Shown here: positions 1 through 13,200 of the stretch, in pieces
How the letters are laid out: every line of letters starts with the position of its first letter
Position numbering within the stretch: the first letter of the stretch is position 1
Notes under the pieces: generated by a model
The model's database searches: none
The model's input: only the letters and a program-made list of their open reading frames with translations
Told to the model about the DNA's origin: nothing
Made by a program: the position numbers and the translations under genes
Assembly: GCA_963970005.1 (NCBI GenBank)
Contig: CAXAMN010003592.1
Span: 89,097-153,096 of the forward strand
Length of the DNA: 64,000 nucleotides
Origin: Durusdinium trenchii
Lineage: Eukaryota; Sar; Dinophyceae; Suessiales; Symbiodiniaceae
Reading direction: 5' to 3'

Positions 1-1160
1 TCCAGTTCCAGTTTCCAGCATACCAAAGGGGTGGCCGATTTGAGAGTGTCCACGGCCTCTACCCTACTAGGAGGCTTCCGAGGCGTACTTCTTCCTGTTT
101 ATACACTTCATTATATTTCAATAATTTATACATTTCATTTGTTGGCTTGCTGGGCTGCAAGAGTCAAACATGGGTGAAACTTTCTTTGGTACGATCTCGG
201 AAAGCGGGTGGGGGGGGGCTTCAGAGCAATCCGAGCTCTGGGGGCTTGGGTGTTGTTCAACCTTTTACCCACGAAGGGGGGAAGAGCTCCAAGTCCGTCC
301 GGCGCCACAGATTGAGTTAGCACCGCACCGACTCGATGGAAGCCACTCACCGACTCTCGGATCCCCGCTTTCCTGTTTGAGTCCACGTATAGGAAGGTGG
401 TACTGACTGCTGATAAGGTCTGATCAGTTCTAGTAAGGCCATCATGAAGGCCAATGATCGGAGCATGATGAGGGCCAAGCTCCTTCATTTCACCTCCTTG
501 GATCAGGAACGAGCTCGGTGAGGGTCCAGAAACAACCCACGTTGCCTTCAGATGGTTTCCAGTACTTCTTTTCTTTGGCCCCTCCCACCATATTTGAGAA
601 CAGCATATCGGCCCTTGCCGGAGGCTGACGAGGTGGAAGCTGAACGTGTCTTGGCCGGCAGCTGTGGAATGGAAGTGCCAGAGCCTTCTGTTTCGGGCTA
701 GCACTCCAATGAGGCCGTGACCCATAAACCTATTGATTGCATAAAGTTTCTCATCCTGAAAACTCGAAGCGACTCGAAACATTGAGGAGCTTGCAGCTTG
801 CGCTTGTGATCCATGGCCCATGATTGTTTGTTGGTTTGTGGGGTAGTGACTGGTTAATATTAATTAGCAAGATTTTCACGGTTGAAATGGGTCTCGCAGA
901 TGCAAGCTTTGGCAAGCTTGTGGCTGATGGACCACGTCATTTTGCCTGAAAGAAACTTAGCAAAAGAGCAGTCCTTGATCAGTGAGAAGCCCAAGTGGCG
1001 CGAAATGGGGAATTCAATTCGAATGGTACGGTATAGTTAGTACAGTTGGTGGAACAACTCCTATTCCCCTGTTCCATACAGAATCCAGATGTTTTGACCT
1101 CAGCCCTTGCTTGATATGCTGCATGGCAGAGGCCTATGGTGGTCTGACTATTGTGAGCAG
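1..1160. other. No supported gene; presumed intron or upstream flank of locus A
   Basis: No segment here combines a credible acceptor, a coiled-coil or otherwise protein-like frame and a donor. A G-run (about 208-216) and a CT-rich stretch are present. The long minus-strand open frame at 135-821 has no recognisable domain and is treated as chance. The window edge may cut locus A, so its 5' end is not known. Confidence 0.4.
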
Positions 1161-1200
1161 AAGCTGCAGGAGATCGCCGCACTCGAATTGGTGTCGTGTG
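1161..1200 (+). CDS. Locus A exon, short helix
   Basis: After GTGAGCAG the frame reads KLQEIAALELVSC, a leucine-spaced helix, and meets GTGCAA. The exon is very short and its donor is ambiguous (GTGTGG or GTGCAA). Confidence 0.33.
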
Positions 1201-4200
1201 GTGCAATCGAAACCTACACGGACAGAGAGCAACCAACTGACTGGTGCTTATGTAGAGGCAAGTGTAGAGGCAATGATCCACCCTCATTCCTTGCACTCGT
1301 CGCAGCAGTCAGCCCAAAGTTCTCGCCTTTTCCACGACCCATGCGACTGGAATATGTGCCGATCAATTGACCCCTCAAACCACCCCTGGCCGTTTCTCGA
1401 CAAATATGGCAGTCCATGGCAGTCTCGAGTGTAATAGTTGACCTATACATCGTTGAGGTATTGACTATACAGTCGACCACCCAAGCTATGACACAGTTGG
1501 AGATGCTCAGGGCCTGGAATCCTTCCAAGGATGTGGAAGGTCGTGAAATATATATATATACACTGTATATATATATATACACATCACTGATCTACTCAGA
1601 TTCTAGTCACTCTATCCAGTGCTGCAGAAGGATGCAGTCGACGTCCACGACCCTATCCCACACAAGCTGTATCTCTAAGCGCACCTTGAGGGTAACATAT
1701 TGAAGATTTGGCCCTTTGCCTTTGCCTGTTTATCGTTACCTTTCCATGGGGTAGTGGTTTGACATTTGCCATGACAATACCGCCCGCTGAATTGGTAGAG
1801 AATGAGGACTCTTCTAAAACGATGACGGCATGGAACATGATGTCTTCGGTCTTGAAAGTCTTTGGACCCGATCCTCGGAAAGATATCTATAGATGTATCT
1901 TTACAACAAGTTAGCCTTTTTTCCACCTGCTTTCGTGTTTCTTGTTTTCCCTCAGTTTGAGTGGAGGGCGGCTATTCAACAAATCCATGCAGGAACTCCA
2001 GGAATCCTTCAGCAAGGAACTGCGGCGGCTCACAGAACGGATGCAAGCGGACTTGAGGTGCCCTGACTGAGAAACAGCTTCAGGGGAGCTGGTTTTCGGT
2101 TTAGGGTGCGATGAACAGGAAAAGGTGCAGGCGTGTTTTTTTCTCATCCGTGCGGAATATAGTATTTTATTTTCTGGGGGAGGAGGGCTTTCTGATCAGG
2201 AACAGTTGGTAACACATCAAGCAATCATCAGGCATGAAAAAATGTGTTTTGCCTATCATCATGGGATTTCCCACGTGGCTACTATGCCAAGATGAGGACT
2301 GTTGAAACATGCTTTCGAAACCCATGTTCTTTCCCCATGCTTCCCCCAGGACTTGAAACTCACGCCCTTTGAAACCGTGCACCTCTTCTGGACCTTTTCC
2401 TTGCTTCCCCGGTCCCGACGAAGCCGACCGGCCAGGTTCACCGAGGACCGCTTGGCCGCGCAAGTGGAGAGTGAGAAGGACGCGCGCCAGGCGGGTCCAT
2501 GGGACGGGCAGAAGAAACGGTGTCCAAGATGTGACGTACTTGGGAGCATTGGGTGGGACCATTGGGTTGGAATTCCTGTCGAAGGCATAGATCACCTTCT
2601 TGGAGGTTACCCTCTGTATGCCAGTTGGTTTAGTCAGTGGCTTATAGAAAGAAACCAAGCGGGTCAGCCAGAAGTGGGTCACGGGAACCGTTCATGTCAA
2701 GCCACACTTGACTCGATCCATGAGCCACGAGGACTCGGGGGGTTTCAAGGAGCTGGAAGGTTCACGATCGATGTAGATTCTATGTAGCATATGGCCACAA
2801 GAATAGGCTGTCACAGTGGACAATGGTAAGGTGGCGTTCCTAGCTTCGTGACTCAGGGCAGCATCTCGTGCAGAAGAGTGGTCAGAGAGGGCATGACTGG
2901 GAAAGTGCATCCAACACAGGTTTTCTGTATCTCGGTGACGGTGGACTCTTATTTTTACGCCCAAATTGCACGCATTGGCTAGCGGCTAACAACCCTAACA
3001 ACCCCCACTAGCACGAAACTCTCTGACGGCTCCGACCCCGAGATCACCAAAACTCGGCCAACTCCGTCCGACCTTGAATTGGACGGCTCAGTCCTCACCG
3101 TTTTCCAGGCCTCAGTGGGAGACCTGCGACGGGAGTCGGACCATCAGAGCGTGGAGATGTCCGAGATCGTCCGCTCGCAGGCGAGTTCTACGAGGTCGAA
3201 CTCCGCGGAGTTCGACGGCTGTATGAGGAGGGTGTTGGGGAGGGCGTTCCAGAATCCTTGGGGAGGGAGAAGCTTTTTGGGAGGTATAAGGGAAGTGTAT
3301 GAAAAGGATGGGGTTCTCGTTTGGCAAAGCACTAGGAAAAGGAGGGCGATGGTGAAGGGCAGTCTGGCAGGCGCTGGGAATCCATTGAAGTACTTTCCTT
3401 TCTGGATGGTGGTTTCAGATATGATATATGTATGTTTATGTTTTAAATAGATTTTGAACGTTTTATGGACTAGGCATGCTACTTGGTATGATTGAACCAT
3501 TTTTTTTGTCGTTCGTGAGTTGAAGCCACCAACCGGACTTTCTTTGACTGTTGCAGGCTTGGTGGCAGAAGGGAGCCTTGATTTGTGGAGCGCAGCTCCT
3601 TTGGAGATCATTCACTTCCATTTCTGGCAAGACAATTTTAGCAAGGAGTGGAACCGAAACATCCGCACGTTTCGGGGTTTGCGGAGCACAACAAAAATCC
3701 AACAGCCGCGACACTCGTCAACCGCTCTCAAAGGTGGATCTGCGGGAGCAAGTCGCAGCGTTGAAGCAGCAGGGTCTGGCACTCGAGCAGACCTTGCCTT
3801 CCAAGTCGCCCTCACGCTCAGAGGACCGACCGGTCGGGGTGACCGGGACGTGCCTGCTTGCGGCGATGGGTCGGCGAAGGCGGCGAAGGCTGGTCGCCAC
3901 CACCCGGCCCTCGAAGGAGCTCGCGGGAGCGCGGGACCTCGAGTCGCTCTCGGAGAAAAGCCCAGCGACCAACAAGACGCTGGGTCGAAGGGGATGTGAC
4001 TGGCAAAGAGGGTTGGTACTGCAGCAAGTTTCAACTAGGAGTGGCACACATGTTGATTTCCACCAAGACCTGGCCGGTAGCCAGACTCTTGCAACGAGCG
4101 GATGATTTCCTCCTCCCAACCGAACGGACCTTTGGAACAGTGTGGTCGGCAGGTGTGCTTACTGTATGCTGCATGCTTTTGCCTGCTATATGGCATACCC

Positions 4201-7200
4201 AGAGACCACGAGGTTCACAAACCTGGCGGCAGAGATTTCAAGATCGTTGAAGCCTGTTTTGGAGAGTTCCCACAACCTGCTTTTCTGAAGGCATTTCATG
4301 CTTCCAGCCCCTATTAGCATTAGCCAGATTTGTCACGTTGTTTTCTTTGTTTCTTTTTGTTATATAGACTTTTTCCTTTTTTCCCATGTTTGTCTTAAGT
4401 ACTGTCTTTCTTTCTTTCTTTCTTTCTGTCTTTATTTATATATATATATTTATATACTTTATATATGTCTTTCTTTATCGTATGTTGACCATCCTATTCT
4501 CAATGTTGGACAGGGTGAAGCTCGTGTGAATACTCAGAGCCCACCGCATGCTTTTCATCAAGGAAGTTTGAAAGGGTGGGCGAGTTGGTTGGCCAAAAGC
4601 TGGTTTCTAGACGTATCACTCTGTTGGCTTTCAATCCTTGTGCAAGGCACGACAATCAAACTCATTCCAAAAATGGACCTAATAAGAAAGGAAGACCATG
4701 GCAGCCTCTTGGGACTTTATTCTATGGGCTGCTCAATCACTTCGACGTCCTGCGTGCCTTCACGGCGACTCCTCAGAGTGTGAATATATTTTGCACGGGC
4801 TTTTGTGCTTCTGAACTTTACAGCCTGGAGCATGCTAGACATGCACTTGCCCCAGAACATTCGTGGCAAAAATAGAATCCAAAATCTGAACAGTTCAGCT
4901 GACCAGAGCTGGAAAGTAGCTGACCAGAGCTAGAAAGTCAAGTTGTCCAACGTCCCCTGCAGTTCGCGGCAATGCGAAATTGCGGCAATGCCATCGACCC
5001 TGCCTGGAGCCATCCTCAACATCGACCCTACAAGGTCTGGTGTTGAAGTAATTGGGGCCATCTAAGTACTCCAAGCAACCTACAGAAAATGGTCAATGAT
5101 GGTAAATGTGTCTCACCTGCAGCCAAACATCTACAGGTCAGGCGTCAGACACTTCACTTCACGAGGGGTTCTTCTACACTTTGCAACTGCCCACATATAC
5201 TGGATCTTTCATGCAAAGAATTTGAGCAAGGTCCGGTCCTTTCCCTCCCTCCCGGTGGGGGTTCAGGAAAGCTAGGCCCAAGTTGAGGCTCCACCAGACA
5301 TTTTGAGAACGTCAACGGCTTTTGTTATTTGTTCACCTTTCAATTCTTCATCCTTTGTCCTCGCCAAGGATGCAGATCATTGAAGCCAGTCTCGCGGATT
5401 TGCGCCGCGAGGCCGCTTCCTCGCGGGCATCTGAGGAAGCCGGCGATATGTTGCGGGGAAAAGATCAGATGGATGAGAGGGGCATCAAAAGTAAAGTTGA
5501 TGAAGGCGATCTTTCACGTCTTGGACGACCAGTTTCGTCGTTTTTTCGTTCGCTCTGTGGGCTAGGTCGGTGGGGTGAAGCAAAGGATCCATCGGTGTCC
5601 CGGGATCGGTGCCAGGCAGTAGAGAGACGGTGGCACCATGACCTGTACACATGTACATGCACACTCATAACCATGGATTGTACATGCCTTACTTACAGCT
5701 ATGTGGCCGCAGGGTCTTTGTTGCATAAACTAAAAACTAAACACAGAGACATAGAGAAGCTCAATCCATGCATCATTCTGTCTGCATGTGTGATATATAT
5801 ATATATACATACGCATATCGTACATGTCGTGTGATCCAACGTGGCTCGGCCGGTTTAGCTAGGCCGAGTTGCCTCCCTCCGACTCCTTGACACGGGTGGG
5901 TCATTTGAATGCAGCCCCGTACAAACAGCTGGCCTGTTTGGTCGAGACAGCCGTCGAAACTGAACTGACTGCCACAGCGTTACTTCTAGGGCGTAAAAGG
6001 AAAGCCGAAGGAAGTGGACTTCAAGGTCTGGCACCACCAAAACCTCTTTGGTCCATCCCAAACAGACTCGACTCCAAGCCCTCCCTTTTCGCCTTTCTTC
6101 GCCTTCGATAGGTGCAAACCTGCCAAGAGCAGTCCTCGAACCAGAGTTCCGAGACAGAGCAGCTCTTAAATTCTTTGAAGCCTCTCTTCGCGAGGGCATG
6201 GGGAGCAGATGAGATGCGATGTGTTTCTTTTGGGGGGGTGCACCTTTTTAAGGGGCGAAACGCGTGATGGGGGTGTCGGGGGAAGCTGGTTGAAGCAGCA
6301 GATGACAGTAGGAGCATGTTCTTTTTTGAGTTTCGATAATCCCCAAGGCAGGGCGAAACAAGCGGTGCATTCAGTGTGACTTTTTGGAGCTGAGTCTCGA
6401 ATGAAGATCTGGCGGGGAGGTCTGCAGATCGGACAAAACCCTCTTCGATTGCGAGGCTGTCTGCGTCCTTCCCTCCCAAGACTTCATGTTCGGTTGCCTT
6501 GCACCCCAACTTGGAGTGCAAATCAATCTCCCGACCACCCACAGACTTGAAAGGGGACCAGGGACCAACTGGAGCTAGTAGCCTGTGCAAACATATATAC
6601 ACATTAATATAGATGTCCAAATGGATAGAAGACCATGTCCAAAAAGTGGGTACAGGAGACTCATTGATTTGTCTCTCTCCAAGCTTTCCATGCACTGTAG
6701 AAGTCACCGGAGCGGCCCCCTTCAGGTCTCCAGGTCTTAGGCCGGCCCCCAAATTGGGCCCTCTAATAGAACGAATGTGACGAACAACATCCTACTGAGC
6801 TCCACCTAGGCGTGAAGTTGTGGAAGTACAGGAGAAGCTCTTGCTGCAGTCGCGCGCCAGTGAGGAGCAGCGCTCCCTACACCAGGTGGGACGAGTCAAG
6901 AAAGGGAACATGGGCCGTCCTGGAAGACAGCGAGTACTGGAAGTGGAACATGGCCGTCACGTAGAGCCAGGAAACTCCTGGGCAGTTTACCGGACTAGAG
7001 CTACGTGCTACAAGCTACGTTTACCGGACAGTCGTTTGTTTGGACGCGTCGGATGCGGCGCGGCTTCCGGTGAGTTCTTGGGAGAGTTCTTGGACCTAAG
7101 GAGTCTTGCGGTTTCTTTTTCGTCCACTCATCTGCGGTAATCCCGAGGTCTACCCCCTGAGTCCAGCCGTGTGTTTGACCACTTGCCACACTTTTCATCA

Positions 7201-10200
7201 TTCACAGGTCCTGGGACTCAGGTTCGCTTTTGACGGGAAGCTTAGGTGATCTCCCAGAGCGCTGGGGACCTAGGCCGCGGGTGCCTGGGCTGCGAGACTC
7301 ACACGGCGACGCCGAAGGATGCGGAAGGGTCTCTAAGCTTTGGGGTGGACGTAGCCCATGAGTGGAGAATAATAGACCTAGAATCACTTTTTCCGGCTCT
7401 CAGCACTCCTGGTGGCATACAGGATCATCGACCTACTAAAGAATCCAGAGACCCGTCTTTTTTCATCATCCAGACCCCATCTTATTCCCACAAGAGGGGA
7501 GCATTCTCAGAAGTGTTTTGGTTCCATACCTTGAGTTTGGAGTCCTTCTTTTTATTTATGATTTATATTCATGTGATTCTTACACTTTGTGCATTACCCT
7601 GGGTTGCGCTGCAGTGTAAATAGTAAATACCATGCCCTTCGAAAGAATCTGGTAAACCGTAAACCTATATTCGCGGCGCTCCAACCCTTCCATTGCCAAG
7701 CTCTTGCACTTATGACATGCAGTTTAAGGGCATTATTAAAACCTTTTCGTTTTGACACGCACATATGACCGTGTACGATATAATATATATATATATACAC
7801 ATGTCATATATATATATATATATATGTGTGTGTGAATGTTTCTCCAAAGGTTGTCCCAAAGCGAACCCTCCTGATACCACGGGAGAGGGGGGGGAACCGC
7901 TCCAAGCCCAGGGGCTTCTGCATGATATCCCCCAAAGGCTCCGGTTTGAGCATGGGACCTGTACAAAAGATCAAAGGCATCGGCATCAGCATGCTACATG
8001 ACTACAATACGTTTGTTTATACCCTCATTAGCAGGTTCTAGAAGCTACTGCTCCTATTCTTGCCCCACTGTGACTGGCTATGGCGCTCCAAAGTCGCTGT
8101 CACTCCCCGAACCTTCTCCAGCCTCCGGCGGAAGACAGACATCGAGGATCGAGGAGCTCTCGGCGGCGTTGATGCACTCGGAACAGCAGTGGCGCGCGGA
8201 GACGGGGAAACTGGAGCAACAGCTGCGTGCCGAGCTCGAGGAGTTGCAGAGGAATCAGAGGCCCTCTTTCGGTCGTCGAAGGGATTCACAGTGCGGTTTG
8301 ACAGGTACCGTAACCTGAAGCAAAGGTTGTTTGGCCCAGAAGTGTCTCTGAGAGTAATTTATTAGTCAGTTTCGGCTTATGTTATCTTTAACTATCTTTA
8401 ACTATAGTTGATCAAAGTTGGATCAGAATCAGAACCTCAGCACGGAAGCTTGATGTGAAACCAATCCAGCTTCCGTCAATCCCCCGCCGCCCGAGAAAAT
8501 TGTTACTTTTGAACAGTGTACTTTTAGACCCTGAACCCTATTCAGAAGGGATTCACTTCTAAACCACAGACACTCCATCGATGGGTTTTTACGCTTTCAT
8601 TGATCTCCTCAAACCACCCCAACTGATTGGCCAACACGCCTGCAGAGTCTGGAACCACTTCGCCTCTTTCGATGAATCGAGAGGTGGTGTGGTCCCTGTC
8701 GGTCTCGCACCGGCGCAGCGGCGCGGGCGTAGCGGCGCGCAGGCAGTGGACCCAAGGCCTGCACGATGAGCGCGACTCGAGGCGCTGATCGTTGCATCCG
8801 TGGCGAGGGCGACTCGAGGAAGTTGGACAAGCGTGGCGAAAAGAGTGACGTGCCTTTCTGTCAGTTCTTCTCTTTGTTTGGTCAGGCACCTCTTCGCGTA
8901 GTTCTTCGCGTTGAAAGAGGGAACGCGCACACGCACACAAGTTTCACGACACGTGTCTAAAGTGTTTGGCGAGGTCAGGCCGTGCGTGTCTAAATTTTTA
9001 AATTTAACGACTGTTTGACTTGCAGTGGTTTTGTATGGTTTTGTTGCTGCGTTGTGTGGTGGAACAGGGAATTCCTACATAGGGATTTGGAGTGTTTGGG
9101 GCCTCTCTTTCGCTTGAACCCTTTTTCTCTAGATCAATGCAGCGATATTGTCTTGCACCTCTTGTTGGATGACACCCTTCACTTTGTTGTAAAACATGTT
9201 TGGATCTTGGGTTAATTGAGATCTAGTTGGACCGCGCCTTACGCACTCGTTTCAGTGTTGGTTCCGCTTCCACTTCTTGCAGACGGACCACTCTGAATGT
9301 AGGGATCCGTGGCCAACGAGCTCGTGAAGCATCCATGTGTTTTTTTGCGTGGCGTAGGAGGTCGCAGGCATTGCCTGTTCACAGACCTGGCGACCTCAGG
9401 TCGCACGCGACCTCAGATCCGCTGAAAGAGAAACGGCTCGCTGATCGTGTCACGTGAAAAGCGCTCCGAACCTGTGGAGGAAAGCGGAAAAATCCACATG
9501 TTCCAGCAACCATTACTACAAAGTTTATGGCTCGCTTCGATGCAAGCCGACTCAAAGCCTGAGATTTTAACCACACCACGCATGTTCAAAAGCACTCAAA
9601 ACACACCGCCCCTTCCTATAATTACCTTGTTAATGATTCTTTTGAAAGGACGGTTGGATTTGGAGACGAGTCGGCGCGACAACGCTTCATCTCCGTGTGA
9701 TGCAGCTTGTGCTGCTACATTGGTACCAATATCTGGATATACCAATCGAAAAAGGTTCATCAAAAAATCACTGTCCCATGCTTTCCCCTATTACTGCATC
9801 TAAAGTTGAAAGGTTTTGTGCCGAGGTTCTTAGTCAAAATGGGAGTATTCTGCACACATATCACATGTATGTGCAAGTGTGCAGTGTGCAGTGTGTACAT
9901 AGACTTAGGAGTAGACATAGGCATACATGTCGCTTGTACAGTGTATGCTATGTAAACGCATACGCAAAAGCATGCATCAGCACTGTGCACCGTGTGGATG
10001 GCTTGGTCTGACCTGGTCTGGACCTCTGAGACGATACCCTGACGAGCTGACGTCCGCGCGTGACCCACTGCTAGCGAGCCAACAAAGCAGAACTAGTAGC
10101 AGAACTATATATAGAAGGTGTCAGGGGCCCTATGAATGTCAGGGGCCCTATGAAGTTACTATTCTCAACTAGGTATGGCAAGAATAACATGTAACTGCTA

Positions 10201-13200
10201 GGCCTTGGGGGAGTAGGGGCCGTTTGTGAAACACGTGCTTCCTCTACCAGTATAAAAATCGTTCATTGGAGAGAGGCTGTTTTCAAGAGTTCAAAAAGGC
10301 AAAACATATCAACATAGTAGTCGGTGCCAAAAGTCAAAGTCGAACATTGTCAAATCAGAAAGTTTGACTTTGTTATATATATATATATTCTTTTTTTGAC
10401 TTTGTTTTGATTTGTTTTTGACTTTTTTGGAGTGGCGATCTATGTTGGACGGATTTCCTTTTTCGACTTTGACTTTTTTGACTTTGACTTTTCCATTTGA
10501 CTTTTTGTTCGACTTTTTGTAAATCAAGGATCCTGGCCTTACCATCCGAAAGAATTTGTTTAACTCTACCATGAGTCTAAGACCTGACAAATTGATTGCA
10601 CAGGGAAATTTGATTGCACATTCCATGTGCAAGACTTTCTCTCCGGAGACAAGCCTCCTTACGGCGCCAATTCGGGAAATAGCACTTCTCACACACCTTT
10701 CAGTGTACGAGGAACTTTCCAGCAAAAAAATAGCTGACACCAAGCAACAAGTCGAAGCGTTGCACATAGGGGCCGTGAGCTCGAGATCTTCAAGAGCCTG
10801 ATGGAAGCTGCGAATCATCGACTGGATCAAGTGGAGAGGGACACATCTGCTCAGGCGTGGGGGAAAGATACCATGAGCAGGTAGGAGCATGACAGGGTTT
10901 CTTCTTAAGAACCGTTTGATAACCTTTGGACTGATGGATTTGTTGACGAGTGCTTACGTGGGCTTGGCTTTAAGATGCTTTAAACAAAGCCGACTAACTG
11001 CACAGTCCAGTAGACATGTGGAGCCTTAGTGTTGACTTGAAATATATATATATATAGTTATATGTACATATGCCATGCAGTCCTAGTAGCGGGGATCGGT
11101 GATGGTCCCAGACATTTGCCTTGCGGTGCAGGACGTGCAAAAGCTCCTTGGCCGGGTGGAGGAGACTCAGAATGACCTCACACAGCTACAGGCAGCGGAA
11201 GTGAGAGGAAGTCTTTTTCTTTTTGTTTTTCAGTTCCCGATGGACAGCGCCCAGTGGATGAAGTCAAGTCATGTGGACACCAGCCAGCGGATTTTTGTCT
11301 CCAAGCCAGTGGATCGACCAACAGCTGATCGTGGCCCAGCGCCCCGCCAAGCTGACGACGTCCCTTCCCCGGTGTTGACCGAAGGGCCGAGCCTTTTGGA
11401 TCCTTTTTGTACAGCTAGCATCGGCGGATGTTACTTGACGATTGGCATTGCTCCTGATCATTCCTTGTTTCATTCATTTCTTATGCTCCTGACCGACACA
11501 GCTGTTGACTAGAATGGCACCTTGCCAGTCTTGTCTCCCTTGCTGTCAGTTCCTTAGGAGCTCAGACTAAATGCCCCAATGGTTGACCTGCATCAGTGGT
11601 CAGTCGCATCAGTGGACTACGGGTTGCTCAATTCTTCCATTTCTGGTAGATCGAGCTTCCCATCTTCCCAGAGAGGTGATCCCGAACAGTACGATGCCAT
11701 GTAGTGCCAGGTCTTTTCCTTCCAGCGATCAACCCTGCAGTCAGTCGCCTTCATAGCGACTTGTGACATTGGGTCAGGCTGAGCAGCGGCTCTTGCAAGC
11801 AGAATGCCGGCGGGCACCCCGAGCACCTGCGCGGGAGGAGGGCCAGGAGAGGGCCAGGGGGCGGCGGCAGGCATTTGGTCACCTGTGGGGAAAAATTCGT
11901 GTTTGCGGTATTTTAGATCATCACACCACTGCTGAAAAGACCTATGCGAGAACAACTCAAGTCGAACAGAAGCCCTGAAACCGCCCCGACTCTCAGGGTC
12001 GACCGGATGGTCCTGGAACTCGTCGGATCGGAAGATGGACTGGTCCTGGGCTCATCGCAGCTGGGCTGGTCCAGCTGCGATCGTGCTTCAAACCTTCATA
12101 GCACCCCCCGCAAGGAGACAGCGCCTGAAGGCAGTTGGCGCCTGCGTGTGGAGGCACTGGAATCGATGATCGAAGCACAGGTGCCTTGAGATTTTGCATG
12201 AGAGGAGATGATTTTCTTGCAGTTAACTGCTCTTTGGTCAATCGACTACTGCTTGGCGACCCCTACATCAGGGATTTCCAGCAGTTCTTTGAATCCAACG
12301 GACCGTTCTCAATGGTTTTGTCGAGGGATCGCGCAAATGATCCCATCCTCTACTTGATTGGTTTGGCCCATAGGGCCCTCTGTCAGTTGCAAAGATGCGC
12401 CCGAACTTTAAGGTGCCCAAGTCTTTGCAACTGGAATCCCAGGCGCTGCGGGTGGGAGGGACCTCGTGCCCGCGCGGGCGCGCGGCGGCGCGCGGCGGCG
12501 CGCGGCCGCGGGTCGATGAAGAGTGTGTCGCCCTCGCCTCGGAAAGCTGGTCAAAGCTACAGCTGTTCTGCTTCCAGGGAGTCGAAGCCGTTCTTGGCAC
12601 CACGGTGGGAGCTGTCCGAGGCTTGCTGAGCTGGATGTTGACACTAAGTCACTAAGCTGGATGGATGTTCAGGTAGCAGATGCTCTCAACATTTGCAAAC
12701 CTTGGGGACAGGTGTCCACAATTGCCCACATGTAACTTACCGGAGTCCAAGACCAATTTCAACAACGTCTTAAGGTGACCATGGTGGCCTGACAGTTCCT
12801 TTCTTTACATATTAGTGGTGCTGCCAAGTCTTTGGACTGATGATGCAATGCAATTACCTTCGTCGCGTTCCAAGACCTTAACCCGAAGGAAGCGCCCATC
12901 GAAGCATTTGGCGCCTCGACCGGTCGAGGTGAAAGAGCTGCGGAACACCGTGTCGCCCTTCCTCAGCCGCATCCAGGCGAGGTGTCCACCAGGTTACGGG
13001 TCATGTGCAGGGGGACCAGTGGTTTCCGAAAGCATAGGTCAAGACATGTCAACGTTTAGAGATCCACAAACCAGAACTCTTGGCTCAAACCGATTAGGGA
13101 TTGGCCACAACAAGTCTTGGGTGTATCGTGATATTAGATCAATATACAGTAGATATATATATATAGAATACCGCTTGAATATGTCACTATAAACGGGTCA

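Noticed and set aside
135..821. 228-codon minus-strand open frame
   Set aside because: No domain, no splice signals on that strand, weak codon bias, and composition typical of chance frames in GC-moderate intron sequence.
6021..6752. 243-codon minus-strand open frame
   Set aside because: It crosses TA-rich simple sequence and changes composition along its length; no recognisable domain and no transcription context on the minus strand.
8542..8940. Overlapping minus-strand frames of 115-132 codons
   Set aside because: GC-rich shadow frames over a + strand exon candidate; no acceptor or donor in the right places on the minus strand.
10309..10890. 193-codon minus-strand open frame
   Set aside because: Much of it is a Lys/Val reading of TTTGACTTT repeats, and it overlaps a well-bounded + strand coiled-coil exon (10770-10880).
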